From assembly GCF_030651745.1 (NCBI RefSeq), contig NZ_JAUSCC010000095.1, positions 1 to 42,768 on the forward strand: a DNA stretch of 42,768 nt, written 5' to 3'. This DNA comes from Methylophaga sp. GTDB lineage: Bacteria > Pseudomonadota > Gammaproteobacteria > Nitrosococcales > Methylophagaceae. The translations under genes were made by a program, and so were the position numbers. The notes below the pieces were generated by a model. It was not told where the DNA came from. It was given only the letters and a program-made list of their open reading frames with translations, and did no database searches. This document shows, piece by piece, positions 24,565 to 33,106 of this stretch; positions within the stretch are counted from its first letter, which is position 1, and the number at the start of each line of letters is the position of its first letter.

Positions 24565-25542
24565 ATGAAGCAATCTCCTGAGTTTTCACTGATACAGCAG
24601 TATTTCCATGCTTTAACGGCTAGCCGTGAAGATGTGATTGTGGGAATTGGTGATGACTGCGCCGTTTTAAACAATCCGCAAGATACCTATACCGCGATTT
24701 CCATTGATACCTTAGTGCAAGGCATACATTTTTTTGCCGATGTTGATCCGTATCGTTTAGGCATCAAAGCGCTGGCGGTTAATCTCAGTGATCTTGCTGC
24801 AATGGGAGCGGAGCCGGCTTGGTTTACATTGGCGCTAACATTGCCAGAAATAAATGATGACTGGTTGAAACAGTTTTCAGCCGGTTTAGCTGAAATTGCT
24901 CAACAACATCGGGTTCAACTGGTCGGCGGGGATACGACTCGCGGCCCGTTAACCATTACCATTCAGGTTCATGGGCATTTAGCCAAAGAAAATATTTTGC
25001 AGCGCAATGCTGCTCAAGGCGCTGATTTGATCTGTGTGACCGGTTGTTTGGGAGATGCTGCCGCAGGCCTTCAATACAGATTGGGGCAACTCGATAGCGC
25101 ATTATTAACTGATACGGATATTGAATACTTGCTTCAACGTCTGGAAATGCCCACACCACGTAATCAAATTGGTCAGCAACTGGTTGGCCACGCACATGCG
25201 GTGATTGATGTGTCGGATGGTTTACTAGCCGATTTGAATCATATTCTTAAAGCCAGTAATAAAGGTGCAAAACTGGATTTATCAGCTTTGCCATTCTCTA
25301 CCGTGCTGCAAAAATTGCCGACTGAACTGGCCAGACAACTGGCGTTGACTGGCGGCGATGATTACGAATTATGCTTTACCGCGACGGCTGACAATGTAGC
25401 GAAACTCAAACAACAGTTTCCGGACATGATTCATGTGATCGGTGAAATCACTGAAGACAAAGGTATTAACTATCAGAATGCCCAGGGTGAGTGGCAAGCA
25501 TTCTCAGAGATAAAGGCTGGCTATGACCACTTCGCTAGATAA
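24565..25542 (+). CDS. thiL: Thiamine-monophosphate kinase ThiL
   Basis: The 325-residue PurM-like kinase has the N-terminal EFSLIQQYF, VGIGDDCAVL, SIDTLVQGIHF, KALAVNLSDLAAMGAEPAWF, VGGDTTRGPLTITIQVHG and DVSDGLLADL, all matching ThiL. It phosphorylates thiamine monophosphate to TPP, the ligand of the riboswitch at 12528-12614. The start is fixed by homology of MKQSPEFSLI to other ThiL N-termini. No ordinary ribosome site is visible because a terminator hairpin occupies it. The 3' end overlaps pgpA by 20 nt. Confidence 0.96.
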   Translation: MKQSPEFSLIQQYFHALTASREDVIVGIGDDCAVLNNPQDTYTAISIDTLVQGIHFFADVDPYRLGIKALAVNLSDLAAMGAEPAWFTLALTLPEINDDWLKQFSAGLAEIAQQHRVQLVGGDTTRGPLTITIQVHGHLAKENILQRNAAQGADLICVTGCLGDAAAGLQYRLGQLDSALLTDTDIEYLLQRLEMPTPRNQIGQQLVGHAHAVIDVSDGLLADLNHILKASNKGAKLDLSALPFSTVLQKLPTELARQLALTGGDDYELCFTATADNVAKLKQQFPDMIHVIGEITEDKGINYQNAQGEWQAFSEIKAGYDHFAR

Positions 25543-26011
25543 GGTCACATTTCAAGACTTACTTAAAAGACCTGCCTGTTTGCTGGCCTATGGTTTTGGC
25601 TCAGGTTTATCGCCCAAAGCACCAGGCACCATGGGCACGATTGTGGCGTTGCCTCTTTATTGGCTGATCCACGATCTCGACTTGTTGAGTTATTTACTGA
25701 TCACGTTGATAGCATTTATCGCCGGGATTTGGATTTGTCAGCAAGCCGTGAACTGGTTGAAACAGGACGATCCCTCTGCAGTGGTATGGGATGAAATTGT
25801 TGGTTATCTGGTGACAATGATTGCGGCTCCAGCGGGATGGCAATGGATGTTGCTGGGGTTTGTATTGTTCAGATTGTTTGATATCTGGAAGCCGTGGCCG
25901 ATATCACTTGCCGACCGCAAGCTACATGGCGGCTTTGGCATTATGGTCGATGATGTGATCGCAGGGGTATTTGCTGCGGTGATTTTGCAGCTTTGCCATT
26001 ATTTGCTCTGA
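25523..26011 (+). CDS. pgpA: Phosphatidylglycerophosphatase A
   Basis: The 162-residue membrane protein has several hydrophobic segments and the PgpA signatures GFGSGLSPKAPGTMGTIVALPLYW, VVWDEIVGYLV and FRLFDIWKPWPIS, with HGGFGIMVDDVIAG near the end. Asp/Glu residues of these segments hold the catalytic metal. It dephosphorylates phosphatidylglycerophosphate to phosphatidylglycerol at the inner membrane. The 20-nt overlap with thiL indicates coupled translation. Confidence 0.95.
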   Translation: MTTSLDKVTFQDLLKRPACLLAYGFGSGLSPKAPGTMGTIVALPLYWLIHDLDLLSYLLITLIAFIAGIWICQQAVNWLKQDDPSAVVWDEIVGYLVTMIAAPAGWQWMLLGFVLFRLFDIWKPWPISLADRKLHGGFGIMVDDVIAGVFAAVILQLCHYLL

Positions 26012-26034
26012 AACTGCCATACAGCAGTCTCAGA
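26007..26034. terminator. Possible hairpin between convergent pgpA and the PfkB kinase
   Basis: An 11-base stem with one A-C mismatch (TCTGAAACTGC / GCAGTCTCAGA) surrounds a 6-nt loop. There is no U-tract, so it may be a weak or factor-assisted terminator for either gene. Confidence 0.35.
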
Positions 26035-26045
26035 GCCAGATGGTG

Positions 26046-26981
26046 TTAACTTAAACGCATTCCAAAGTTTTGCTCAAACCGTTCAGCAAAACTTTCGCTG
26101 GTAAATTGATGATTCTGCGTTCCAGGCTGTTCAATTTTAATGGCACCTAATAACGATGCGATTCGACCAGTGATTTCCCAGTCCTTGCCATGCAGAATGC
26201 CGTGTAACAATCCCGCTCGATAGGCATCACCACAGCCTGTTGGATCGGAGACTTTTGCCGCTTTGGCGCAAGGAATATCAATGCGTTTGCCTTCAGTATA
26301 GATAGATGAGCCTTCAGCACCACGCGTAATGATTAGTGCCTCAACCAGCTTGGCAATTTCATCGGGTGGCAAACCGGTTCTATCTTCAAACAGCTGGGCT
26401 TCATAATCATTAAGCGCAATATAGGTTGCCTGCCGGGCAAACTGCAATAAATCCTCACCATTAAACATCGGTAGACCCTGGCCCGGGTCAAAGATAAACG
26501 GAATACCGGCATCAGCAAATTGCCGAGCATGTTGAATCATGCCATCACGCCCATCTGGAGCAATAATCCCCAGCTTGATACCCTGAGCTTCACTGATCGA
26601 AGTTTCATGGGCCAGGTTCATCGCTCCGGGATGAAAAGCAGTGATCTGATTATCATCAATGTCAGTAGTGATATAAGCCTGAGCAGTGAAGTAATTATTT
26701 TTGACGTGTACATGACGACGGTTAATCGCAAACTTATCCATCCACGCGGCGTAGGTACCGAAATCACTACCAACCGTGCCCATTGGAATCGGTTCATCAC
26801 CCAGCATTTTCATATTAAAAGCGATATTACCTGCACAACCACCAAATTCACGACGCAGCTCCGGCACCAGAAACGACACATTCAACATGTGTACTTTGTC
26901 AGGCAAAATGTGATTTTTGAATTGATCCGGAAACACCATAATATTGTCGTAGGCGAATGAGCCACAGATTAGTACCGACAT
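26046..26981 (-). CDS. PfkB-family sugar/nucleoside kinase, adenosine-kinase-like
   Basis: The 311-residue ribokinase-fold enzyme has the PfkB first signature region FGGCAGNIAFNMKMLGDEP and the second signature DPTGCGDAYRAGLLHG with the catalytic Asp. The anion-hole Gly-Ala is Gly-Cys here (GCGD). Relatives in betaproteobacteria and gammaproteobacteria are annotated as adenosine kinases, and one such enzyme could recycle adenosine from SAM-dependent methylation. The substrate is not proved by sequence. Its start is 2 nt after the rnd stop, so they form one transcript. It converges with pgpA. Confidence 0.83.
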   Translation of the reverse strand: MSVLICGSFAYDNIMVFPDQFKNHILPDKVHMLNVSFLVPELRREFGGCAGNIAFNMKMLGDEPIPMGTVGSDFGTYAAWMDKFAINRRHVHVKNNYFTAQAYITTDIDDNQITAFHPGAMNLAHETSISEAQGIKLGIIAPDGRDGMIQHARQFADAGIPFIFDPGQGLPMFNGEDLLQFARQATYIALNDYEAQLFEDRTGLPPDEIAKLVEALIITRGAEGSSIYTEGKRIDIPCAKAAKVSDPTGCGDAYRAGLLHGILHGKDWEITGRIASLLGAIKIEQPGTQNHQFTSESFAERFEQNFGMRLS

Positions 26982-26983
26982 AT

Positions 26984-28132
26984 TTATACCTCTTTTGTAT
27001 GAATCTGTTGTGTATCAGCAGTAACCGACAGATGACCTTCAATAAATGCAGTTAGATGATGCCCAACAATTTGATTACGCCAACCTTGTAATAATGGCAA
27101 ATCGGTTTCACCACGAACCAGTCTCTCAATATCCTTGCGGCTGGCCACTGCGATGGGGGTAATCGATTGGTCATCACAGAATTTGCGCAGTAATGCCATC
27201 AATGCATCGATCAGCGCTTCCTGCTGGTTACTCAGTGGTTCAGGTTTAAGCAATATCGGCCATTGTTCCGGAGGAGTTTGTTTTGCTTTGCTGATGACTT
27301 CAATTATCGCGCGACCGCTACGTTCAATATCTCGAGCTTCAAGACCTCGGATCTGACTGAGTTTTTCAATTTTTTCCGGTGCAAAACGAGCGAGATCCAA
27401 CATCACTTCATCTTTGATGATCCAGCGTCTCGGCCGATCTCTATCAATAGCCCGTTGCTCACGCCAGGCTGCCAGTTGCTGTAATACGGCAAGTTGCACA
27501 CCTTTTAGTTTGCCGGCACCGCGAATCTTACGCCAGATAGTCTCCGGATCAGCGATGTAATTATTAGCATTGGCAAGGTCAGCAAAATCTTCTTTAAGCC
27601 ATTCAGTACGACCTTGTTTTTCAAGATCGGCTGACATTTGATGGTATAACTCACGCAGATATCGAACATCATCAGCAGCGTATTCCAGCTGTTCGGCACT
27701 TAACGGACGTTGGGTCCAGTCTGCTCTGGAATGAGCTTTATCCAGATTCACATCCAGTCGTAATTTAACCAGATTGCCATAACCAATCTGATCACCATCG
27801 CCCAGAATGGTGGCGGCTAATTGTGTATCAAACAGATTCTGTGGCAGGGAGTTTTTTAATAAATACAGTAATTCGAGATCTTGTCTTGCAGCGTGGAAAA
27901 CCAACGTTATTTGCGGTTGATACATAAGATCAAGCAAAGGCGATAGATCTTTGATGGCGATAGGATCAACGCAGGCAATGACATCATCATTGGCAATCTG
28001 GATCAGGCAAAGTTGGGGGTAATAGGTCTTCTCGCGCAGGAATTCTGTATCAATAGCCAGCCATTTACTGTGCTGAATATCCTGGCAAAATTGCGTTAAC
28101 GCCTCATCCGAATCAATGTAAAGAACAGTCAT
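26984..28132 (-). CDS. rnd: Ribonuclease D
   Basis: The 382-residue DEDD exonuclease has Exo I AIDTEFLREKTYYPQLCLIQ, Exo II LVFHAARQDLELL and Exo III YAADDVRYLRELY, then the HRDC domain (about residues 210-290). It trims tRNA 3' ends and other stable RNAs. The length fits RNase D (375 in E. coli). The PfkB kinase follows with a 2-nt gap. Confidence 0.95.
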   Translation of the reverse strand: MTVLYIDSDEALTQFCQDIQHSKWLAIDTEFLREKTYYPQLCLIQIANDDVIACVDPIAIKDLSPLLDLMYQPQITLVFHAARQDLELLYLLKNSLPQNLFDTQLAATILGDGDQIGYGNLVKLRLDVNLDKAHSRADWTQRPLSAEQLEYAADDVRYLRELYHQMSADLEKQGRTEWLKEDFADLANANNYIADPETIWRKIRGAGKLKGVQLAVLQQLAAWREQRAIDRDRPRRWIIKDEVMLDLARFAPEKIEKLSQIRGLEARDIERSGRAIIEVISKAKQTPPEQWPILLKPEPLSNQQEALIDALMALLRKFCDDQSITPIAVASRKDIERLVRGETDLPLLQGWRNQIVGHHLTAFIEGHLSVTADTQQIHTKEV

Positions 28133-28168
28133 GTTATCCAGCTAAAAAAGCAGGCAGTATAACTGTTT

Positions 28169-29059
28169 TTAGAGGACATTGCGGGCATGCACCCGGCTGA
28201 CAATATCGTTAATGGCTTCAATGATGATTTCTGGTTGTTCATGCGGAATAGCATGGCCACTTTGATGGGCAAACATATGTGAGCTGATCGGCGAGAGCCT
28301 GGACAAATCCTGTTGCAGATGAATCCAGGTTTTCTCCCGTTGTTGTTGGCCTGCATCCCCATACCATTCAGGTTTGCCACGGCTGATGACAATTAAAGGC
28401 ACCACAGGTAAAGCTGAATTTTTCTGTAATTGTGCTGAACTTTCATCCAGTGCTGAGATTTCAGCCCTGGCAGCATGAAAAGCCCGTTCACGCAAAATTG
28501 GTGGTTTATTGGCATGAGCCTGGCTATCGGTAGCTTTTGGCAAAATCATGATAGTGCCGCGGCGATCGAAATTGTTAGGAAGTTTAATCTGAAACTGGTT
28601 GTATTGATCTTCATGAGAAGCATCTACTAACACCATGCCAGCGACCATTTGCGGATTATTGGCTGCAAAAATACGGATGTTGTACCCACCAAATGAATGA
28701 CCCACCAGAACATACGGTGGAGCAATATCAGCCTGTTCAAGTAAAATCTCTAACTCACTGGCAATTCTGTTGCTGGTTCGTGGTGCTGGGCCAAAATCAC
28801 TCCAGCCGTAACCGGGTCGGTCAAACACACAGATCCGAGCATTATGGGAAACCGCTTGCTGAATTGGCAGCCAGTCAGTTGAATCGTCGCCAAGGCCTAC
28901 ATCAACAATAACAGTCGGGCTGCCAGACCCCGAACAGTGAATATGTAACTGATAGCCACCAACATCAAAGCGTTTGCCGGGAATTGCTGGAAACTCCGCA
29001 GCAATCAGGGGTGTGGAGACAGACCAGAACACTAAAAAAGGCCAGATCAACACTTTCAT
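28169..29059 (-). CDS. Secreted alpha/beta hydrolase
   Basis: The 296-residue protein has a signal peptide (hydrophobic to about LIAAEF) and an alpha/beta-hydrolase fold. Evidence is VIVDVGLGDDSTDWLPI, VFDRPGYGWSDFGP, a nucleophile elbow VLVGHSFGGYNIRIF, MVLVDASHEDQY and the catalytic His in QSGHAIPHEQPE. It should be periplasmic or secreted. Sequence does not show whether it is an esterase, lipase or haloperoxidase-like enzyme. It stands alone on the minus strand, 36 bp before rnd and 54 bp after the glutaredoxin-like gene. Confidence 0.88.
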   Translation of the reverse strand: MKVLIWPFLVFWSVSTPLIAAEFPAIPGKRFDVGGYQLHIHCSGSGSPTVIVDVGLGDDSTDWLPIQQAVSHNARICVFDRPGYGWSDFGPAPRTSNRIASELEILLEQADIAPPYVLVGHSFGGYNIRIFAANNPQMVAGMVLVDASHEDQYNQFQIKLPNNFDRRGTIMILPKATDSQAHANKPPILRERAFHAARAEISALDESSAQLQKNSALPVVPLIVISRGKPEWYGDAGQQQREKTWIHLQQDLSRLSPISSHMFAHQSGHAIPHEQPEIIIEAINDIVSRVHARNVL

Positions 29060-29113
29060 TTGGTGGCTCCAAAAAGGATAACTCGACAGTAAAGTTAAGA
29101 GCCGCTGGTGACG

Positions 29114-29365
29114 CTAAAGTTCCTCTGTAGCAACAGCAGTTTTTTGCAGAATATCGTGTTGCTCAAATGGCCAGTTTAATTCACTGTTATCAGGAAATTT
29201 CAACACTGGAATTCGAATGCCATATTGTTCAACCAACAGATCATCATCGCCGATTTCAACGATTTGCAAATTGATCTGAGCAGCATTGGGGAGGGTGTTG
29301 ACTCGCTCAATGGCAATATCACATAAATGGCATCCTGCCGTGGAGAATAGTTGCAGAGTTATCAT
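29114..29365 (-). CDS. Glutaredoxin-like (DUF836) protein
   Basis: The 83-residue thioredoxin-fold protein has the redox motif AGCHLCDIA (CxxC) near residue 12 and the cis-proline in IRIPVLKF. It is of the compact glutaredoxin-family type found in proteobacteria, without a signal peptide, so cytoplasmic. The target is unknown. It overlaps the moaB-like gene by 4 nt (ATGA), which suggests a shared transcript, perhaps without shared function. Confidence 0.87.
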   Translation of the reverse strand: MITLQLFSTAGCHLCDIAIERVNTLPNAAQINLQIVEIGDDDLLVEQYGIRIPVLKFPDNSELNWPFEQHDILQKTAVATEEL

Positions 29366-29877
29366 TTCTCTCGCAGCCGGGGAATCAGTTCAACAAAGTT
29401 ACATGGCCGATGTCTTACGTCGAGCTGGTATTGCAAGATGTCATCCCAGCCCGTTTTACAGGCACCGGAAGATCCTGGCAGGCAAAAGATAAACGTTCCG
29501 TTGGCCACACCTGCGATCGCTCTTGATTGCACTGTCGATGTGCGGATAATGTCATAGGAGATTTGCCGGAACAGTTCACCAAAACCAACAATCTCTTTAT
29601 CAAATAAAACCTGAACTGCTTCCGGCGTGCCATCACGTCCCGTCAGTCCAGTACCGCCTGTGGTGATAATAACGTCAACCTGTTCGTCGCAAATCCATTG
29701 AGAAATAATGGCGCGAATTTGATAAATGTCATCGGCAACAATCTGTTTATCTGCCAGTTCATGGCCCGCAGCGAGCAATCTGTCCTGTAAAGTCTTGCCG
29801 GACACATCATCGGCTTCAGTGCGAGAATCGGAAATGGTCAGTACGGCAATTTTGACTGGGATAAAGGGGCGATCCAT
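29362..29877 (-). CDS. moaB: Molybdenum cofactor biosynthesis protein MoaB
   Basis: The 171-residue MoaB/MogA-fold protein has IAVLTISDSRTEADDVSGK near the start and VIITTGGTGLTGRDGTPEAV, the molybdopterin-binding GGTG loop. It ends in CNFVELIPRLREK. MoaB relatives bind and, in some bacteria, adenylylate molybdopterin. It may replace MogA if that is missing. No other moa/moe gene is visible. Confidence 0.92.
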   Translation of the reverse strand: MDRPFIPVKIAVLTISDSRTEADDVSGKTLQDRLLAAGHELADKQIVADDIYQIRAIISQWICDEQVDVIITTGGTGLTGRDGTPEAVQVLFDKEIVGFGELFRQISYDIIRTSTVQSRAIAGVANGTFIFCLPGSSGACKTGWDDILQYQLDVRHRPCNFVELIPRLREK

Positions 29878-29972
29878 ATCGAATGGTTCTCATTTAATTT
29901 GGTGATAAGCAAGTATAGTCACCATAGCACTTAGGGTCTAGAATGCAACGCAATAGTGAGGGAGTTAAAATA

Positions 29973-30653
29973 ATGAAAAAAATTCTATTAGTCTCAGCCA
30001 TTTCATCAGCGATCGTTTTGTCGGGTTGTGCTGCTGATGATCCAAATATGCGAACCAAAAGAGGAGCCGCGATTGGTGCAGCCGCTGGTTCAATCATTGG
30101 TTATGCAATTGATGATGGTGCAGGTGGAGTTTTAGCCGGTGCTGCTGTGGGAACATTGGCTGGTGCAGGCGTTGGTCGTTACATGGATAATCAGCAACGT
30201 GAAATGAAAGAGGCCTTGGCTCAAGAGCAAGCTCGTAATGAATTGCAAATCCAGCAGTTACAGGATGAATCATTAAAAATCGATATTTCTAACGAAGTGT
30301 CTTTCGATTTTGACAGTGCTGCGATTAAACCGGCGTTTGAACCGACGTTAAACAAAGTGGCCGACGTGTTACAGCGTTATCCAAAAACCATCATTCATGT
30401 TATCGGTCATACCGACAGCAAAGGTTCTGAAAGTTATAACCAACAACTTTCTGAGCGCAGAGCACAATCTGTCACCAATTATTTTGCTGCACGAGGAGTG
30501 ATGAAAGAGCGCTTGGTCGCAATGGGCCGTGGTGAACTTGAACCTCGTGCCAGTAATGAAACTGAGGCAGGACGCCAATTGAATCGTCGAGTCGAAATTA
30601 TCGTAAAACCAATTGTTGAGGGACAGGAAGCTGAAGCCTACAAAGCGCCGTAA
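29973..30653 (+). CDS. OmpA-family peptidoglycan-associated lipoprotein (YiaD-like)
   Basis: From the ATG at 29973 (GAGGGAG 7 nt upstream) the protein has 226 residues; a frame to 29943 lacks a ribosome site. Lipobox LSGC near residue 20, a glycine-zipper segment (RGAAIGAAAGSIIGYAIDDGAGG, glycine repeats continuing to VGRYMD), a short coiled coil and a C-terminal OmpA domain are seen. The OmpA domain has FDFDSAAIKPAFEPTLN, IHVIGHTDSKGSESYNQQLS and GRQLNRRVEIIVKP, the peptidoglycan-binding site. It is an outer-membrane lipoprotein that tethers to the cell wall. The rlmB start lies inside its 3' end. Confidence 0.92.
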   Translation: MKKILLVSAISSAIVLSGCAADDPNMRTKRGAAIGAAAGSIIGYAIDDGAGGVLAGAAVGTLAGAGVGRYMDNQQREMKEALAQEQARNELQIQQLQDESLKIDISNEVSFDFDSAAIKPAFEPTLNKVADVLQRYPKTIIHVIGHTDSKGSESYNQQLSERRAQSVTNYFAARGVMKERLVAMGRGELEPRASNETEAGRQLNRRVEIIVKPIVEGQEAEAYKAP

Positions 30654-31419
30654 AGGCACATCAGAAAGAAACCAGGCACCATCACAAGATCTGATTTTTG
30701 GTTTGCATGCAGTACAGGCGGCTCTTGAGTCGCCTGTTTCACGTGTGGCGGAAATCTGGGTGGCCGATGAGCGCCATGATCAACGTGTGGAAATTATTTA
30801 TAAATTAGCCAGTGATTTGGGCATACGTTTACACAAAACCCAGCGCCAGCAACTGGACGATATGGTTCCGGAAAATCGTCATCAAGGCTGTATTGCGCGC
30901 TGTCATCCGTTGGCTGTGCTTGATGAAACCGATCTGGATGTATTGCTGGATAATTTGCAGCAAACGCCGTTTTTATTAATTCTGGACGGTGTGCAAGATC
31001 CACATAATCTCGGCGCTTGTTTGCGAACAGCCGAAGCGGCTGGAGCACATGCGGTAATTGCACCGAAAGATCGTGCCTCCGGTTTGACGCCGACCGCTAT
31101 CAAGATCTCCAGCGGTGCGGCCGAACGCTTGCCGTTTATTCAAGTGACTAATCTTGCGCGCGTTTTGCGGGATCTGCAGCAACGTGGGATTTGGTTGGTT
31201 GGAACCTCGGGTGATAGTGAGATGAGTCTTTATCAAGCTGATCTCAAAGGACCTTTAGCGATCATTCTTGGAGCAGAAGGGCAGGGTATTCGCCGTTTGA
31301 CCAGAGATCATTGTGATCAGGTAATGCATATACCCATGCAAGGAGGAGCAGAAAGTCTCAATGTATCCGTAGCTGCGGGCGTGTGTCTATTTGAGGCAGA
31401 TCGTCAACGTCGCTTGTGA
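30613..31419 (+). CDS. rlmB: 23S rRNA (guanosine-2'-O-)-methyltransferase RlmB (SpoU family)
   Basis: The 268-residue SPOUT methyltransferase has the substrate-binding N-domain (LIFGLHAVQAALESP) and the knotted domain with LILDGVQDPHNLGACLRTAEAAG (motif 1), IILGAEGQGIRRL (motif 2) and IPMQGGAESLNVSVAAGVCLFE (motif 3). It methylates G2251 of 23S rRNA. The start is uncertain. No ATG or GTG precedes the domain in frame. The TTG at 30613 lacks a ribosome site. A CTG at 30631 follows AGGAAG closely. Any of these overlaps the OmpA lipoprotein gene. Confidence 0.93.
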   Translation: MLRDRKLKPTKRRKGTSERNQAPSQDLIFGLHAVQAALESPVSRVAEIWVADERHDQRVEIIYKLASDLGIRLHKTQRQQLDDMVPENRHQGCIARCHPLAVLDETDLDVLLDNLQQTPFLLILDGVQDPHNLGACLRTAEAAGAHAVIAPKDRASGLTPTAIKISSGAAERLPFIQVTNLARVLRDLQQRGIWLVGTSGDSEMSLYQADLKGPLAIILGAEGQGIRRLTRDHCDQVMHIPMQGGAESLNVSVAAGVCLFEADRQRRL

Positions 31420-31443
31420 GTAAGTACTAAAATGAAGTAAAAT
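31414..31443 (+). promoter_or_regulatory. Putative promoter of rpsF-rpsR operon
   Basis: TTGTGA (31414-31419) and TAAAAT (31438-31443) are 18 bp apart, 80 bp before rpsF. The -35 lies in the end of rlmB. The leader that follows has a 9-bp hairpin (31477-31485/31490-31498) and a CCG near the ribosome site, possibly the S6:S18 autoregulatory element. Confidence 0.4.
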
Positions 31444-31523
31444 CCGCGATTGCCTTTTAACAGGTAAAACTCCTTGCTTTCTGAAATTTTTCAGGAAGCT
31501 GTATAAACCGTGAGGAGCTCAAA

Positions 31524-31868
31524 TTGAGACATTACGAAATCGTGTTTCTGGTCCACCCTGATCAGAGCGAACAAGTGCCCGGCATGATCGAGCGCTATAC
31601 CCAAACATTGACTACTGCTGGTGGTCAAGTTCACCGTCTGGAAGACTGGGGTCGTCGTCAATTAGCTTACCCAATCAACAAAGTTCATAAAGCACATTAC
31701 GTGTTGATGAATGTTGAATGTGATGTTGAGCAATTGAATGAAGTTACCACTGCATTCCGTTTCAATGATGCCGTTATTCGTCACCTTGTTGTCAGCATGG
31801 ACGAAGCAGTTACTGATGCTTCACCAATGATGCGCAAAGACGACGAAAAACCCGTATCACAAGCCTAA
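31524..31868 (+). CDS. rpsF: 30S ribosomal protein S6
   Basis: The 114-residue protein begins [24 protein letters not shown] after a TTG start, with GAGGAG 7 nt upstream. That N-terminus is nearly identical to E. coli S6, so the start is fixed. [25 protein letters not shown] is the conserved core. S6 pairs with S18 on the small-subunit platform, and the S6:S18 pair often represses its own leader. A TTG start for a highly expressed ribosomal gene is unusual and may be part of that control. Confidence 0.97.
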   Translation: MRHYEIVFLVHPDQSEQVPGMIERYTQTLTTAGGQVHRLEDWGRRQLAYPINKVHKAHYVLMNVECDVEQLNEVTTAFRFNDAVIRHLVVSMDEAVTDASPMMRKDDEKPVSQA

Positions 31869-31883
31869 TCAGGAGATATCACG

Positions 31884-32111
31884 ATGGCACGTTTTTTCAG
31901 ACGTAGAAAATTTTGTCGTTTCACTGCCGAAGGTGTGAAACAAATTGATTACAAAGACGTAAACCTGCTTAAGAATTTCGTTACTGAAACAGGCAAAATC
32001 GTTCCTAGCCGTATTACCGGTACAAAAGCTCGTTACCAGCGTCAGCTGTCAACTTGTGTAAAACGTGCACGGTTTTTGGCATTGCTGCCTTACTGTGACA
32101 TGCACAAGTAA
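31884..32111 (+). CDS. rpsR: 30S ribosomal protein S18
   Basis: The 75-residue basic protein reads [17 protein letters not shown] at the N-terminus and [29 protein letters not shown] near the end, standard S18 sequence. It starts 15 nt after rpsF with AGGAG. The priB gene found between these two in enterobacteria is absent. Confidence 0.98.
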   Translation: MARFFRRRKFCRFTAEGVKQIDYKDVNLLKNFVTETGKIVPSRITGTKARYQRQLSTCVKRARFLALLPYCDMHK

Positions 32112-32149
32112 TTTAGCTTCCCAGTTGTAAGGTTAAGATCAAAATAATT

Positions 32150-33058
32150 ATGTTGCGCGGTATAGCTGATTTTGCAATGAAAGGTCGCTGGCAAGCTGCA
32201 TTTGCAGCGGCTTTGCTATCGGTTGCTGCAATGTTGCTACCGCCACTCAATTATCTCGCTAGCGGGGTAATTGTGTTAGCCACTTTACGCGTAGGTCCTA
32301 AAGAAGGTCTACGGGTAATGGCCGCAACATTGGTGGTATTTGCAGTTGTTGCCGGACTGCTCTTAGGGCAGATCTGGATTGCTTTGGCGTTATTACTGAC
32401 CAGTTGGCTACCGGCTTATTTGGTGACTCTGGTATTAGGATACACTCGATCTCTGGAGCGGGCTCTTTTGGCCGCTGCCGGCGCGGGTATTCTGGTGGTA
32501 TTGATAGCACATATTTTTCTGCCTAATCCTGCGTTATGGTGGCAGGAAATGTTGGCACCGTTTGTTCAGTTACTGTCAGAGCAATCTGGATGGCAATTGA
32601 ATGCAGCAGACACCCAAAACTTTCTGGTCCAAATGGCCGGCATGATGACTGGGTTGATTGCCGCAGCAGTTAGCGTCAATATTATTTTGGGTATTCTGAT
32701 CGGTCGCGCATGGCAATCCGCGTTATATAACGAAGGTGCGTTTGGTAGCGAATTTACCCAAATTACATTAGGTAAAACGTTGGCAATACTGACCGCTGCG
32801 CTGATGGCTCTGTCACTGACGCCGATAGCCGGTTCGCTGATGCTGTTGATAGATTGTTTGCCGGTTCTGCTGGTGCTGTTTGCAATACAAGGTATTGCAG
32901 TGGCCCACGCTATTGTCCGGGCGAAACAGAAATCAGTTGCCTGGTTAGTGGTAATGTATGTGCTAATGGTATTAATGCTGCCGCAAATGTTGATTTTGAC
33001 CGCCACACTGGGTGTTTTGGAACAATGGTTTAATTTTCGCAAACGCGCACAAGCGTAA
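32150..33058 (+). CDS. DUF2232 membrane protein of the rpsR-rplI locus
   Basis: The 302-residue polytopic protein has about seven or eight membrane segments and few charged loops. It belongs to the DUF2232/YybS-like proteins commonly encoded between rpsR and rplI. RVGPKEGLRVMAATLVVFAV and LGYTRSLERALLAAAG are the most recognisable pieces. No function is established. A transporter-like or S-component-like role is only a guess. The gene lies 38 bp after rpsR and 48 bp before rplI. Confidence 0.82.
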   Translation: MLRGIADFAMKGRWQAAFAAALLSVAAMLLPPLNYLASGVIVLATLRVGPKEGLRVMAATLVVFAVVAGLLLGQIWIALALLLTSWLPAYLVTLVLGYTRSLERALLAAAGAGILVVLIAHIFLPNPALWWQEMLAPFVQLLSEQSGWQLNAADTQNFLVQMAGMMTGLIAAAVSVNIILGILIGRAWQSALYNEGAFGSEFTQITLGKTLAILTAALMALSLTPIAGSLMLLIDCLPVLLVLFAIQGIAVAHAIVRAKQKSVAWLVVMYVLMVLMLPQMLILTATLGVLEQWFNFRKRAQA

Positions 33059-33106
33059 TGCGGTTATTTTATAAGCAGTCTCTGACTGCGAATGAGGGTT
33101 AGAACG

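Noticed and set aside
26046..26981. The GCGD motif of the PfkB kinase as a sign of inactivation
   Set aside because: The catalytic Asp and the surrounding glycine frame are intact, and Ala-to-Cys next to it occurs in this subgroup as far as I recall, so it is not a broken gene.
32566..33042. A 158-residue ORF antisense to the DUF2232 gene
   Set aside because: The sense frame has the expected membrane segments and fits the rpsR-rplI locus; the antisense frame is a by-product of its codon use.
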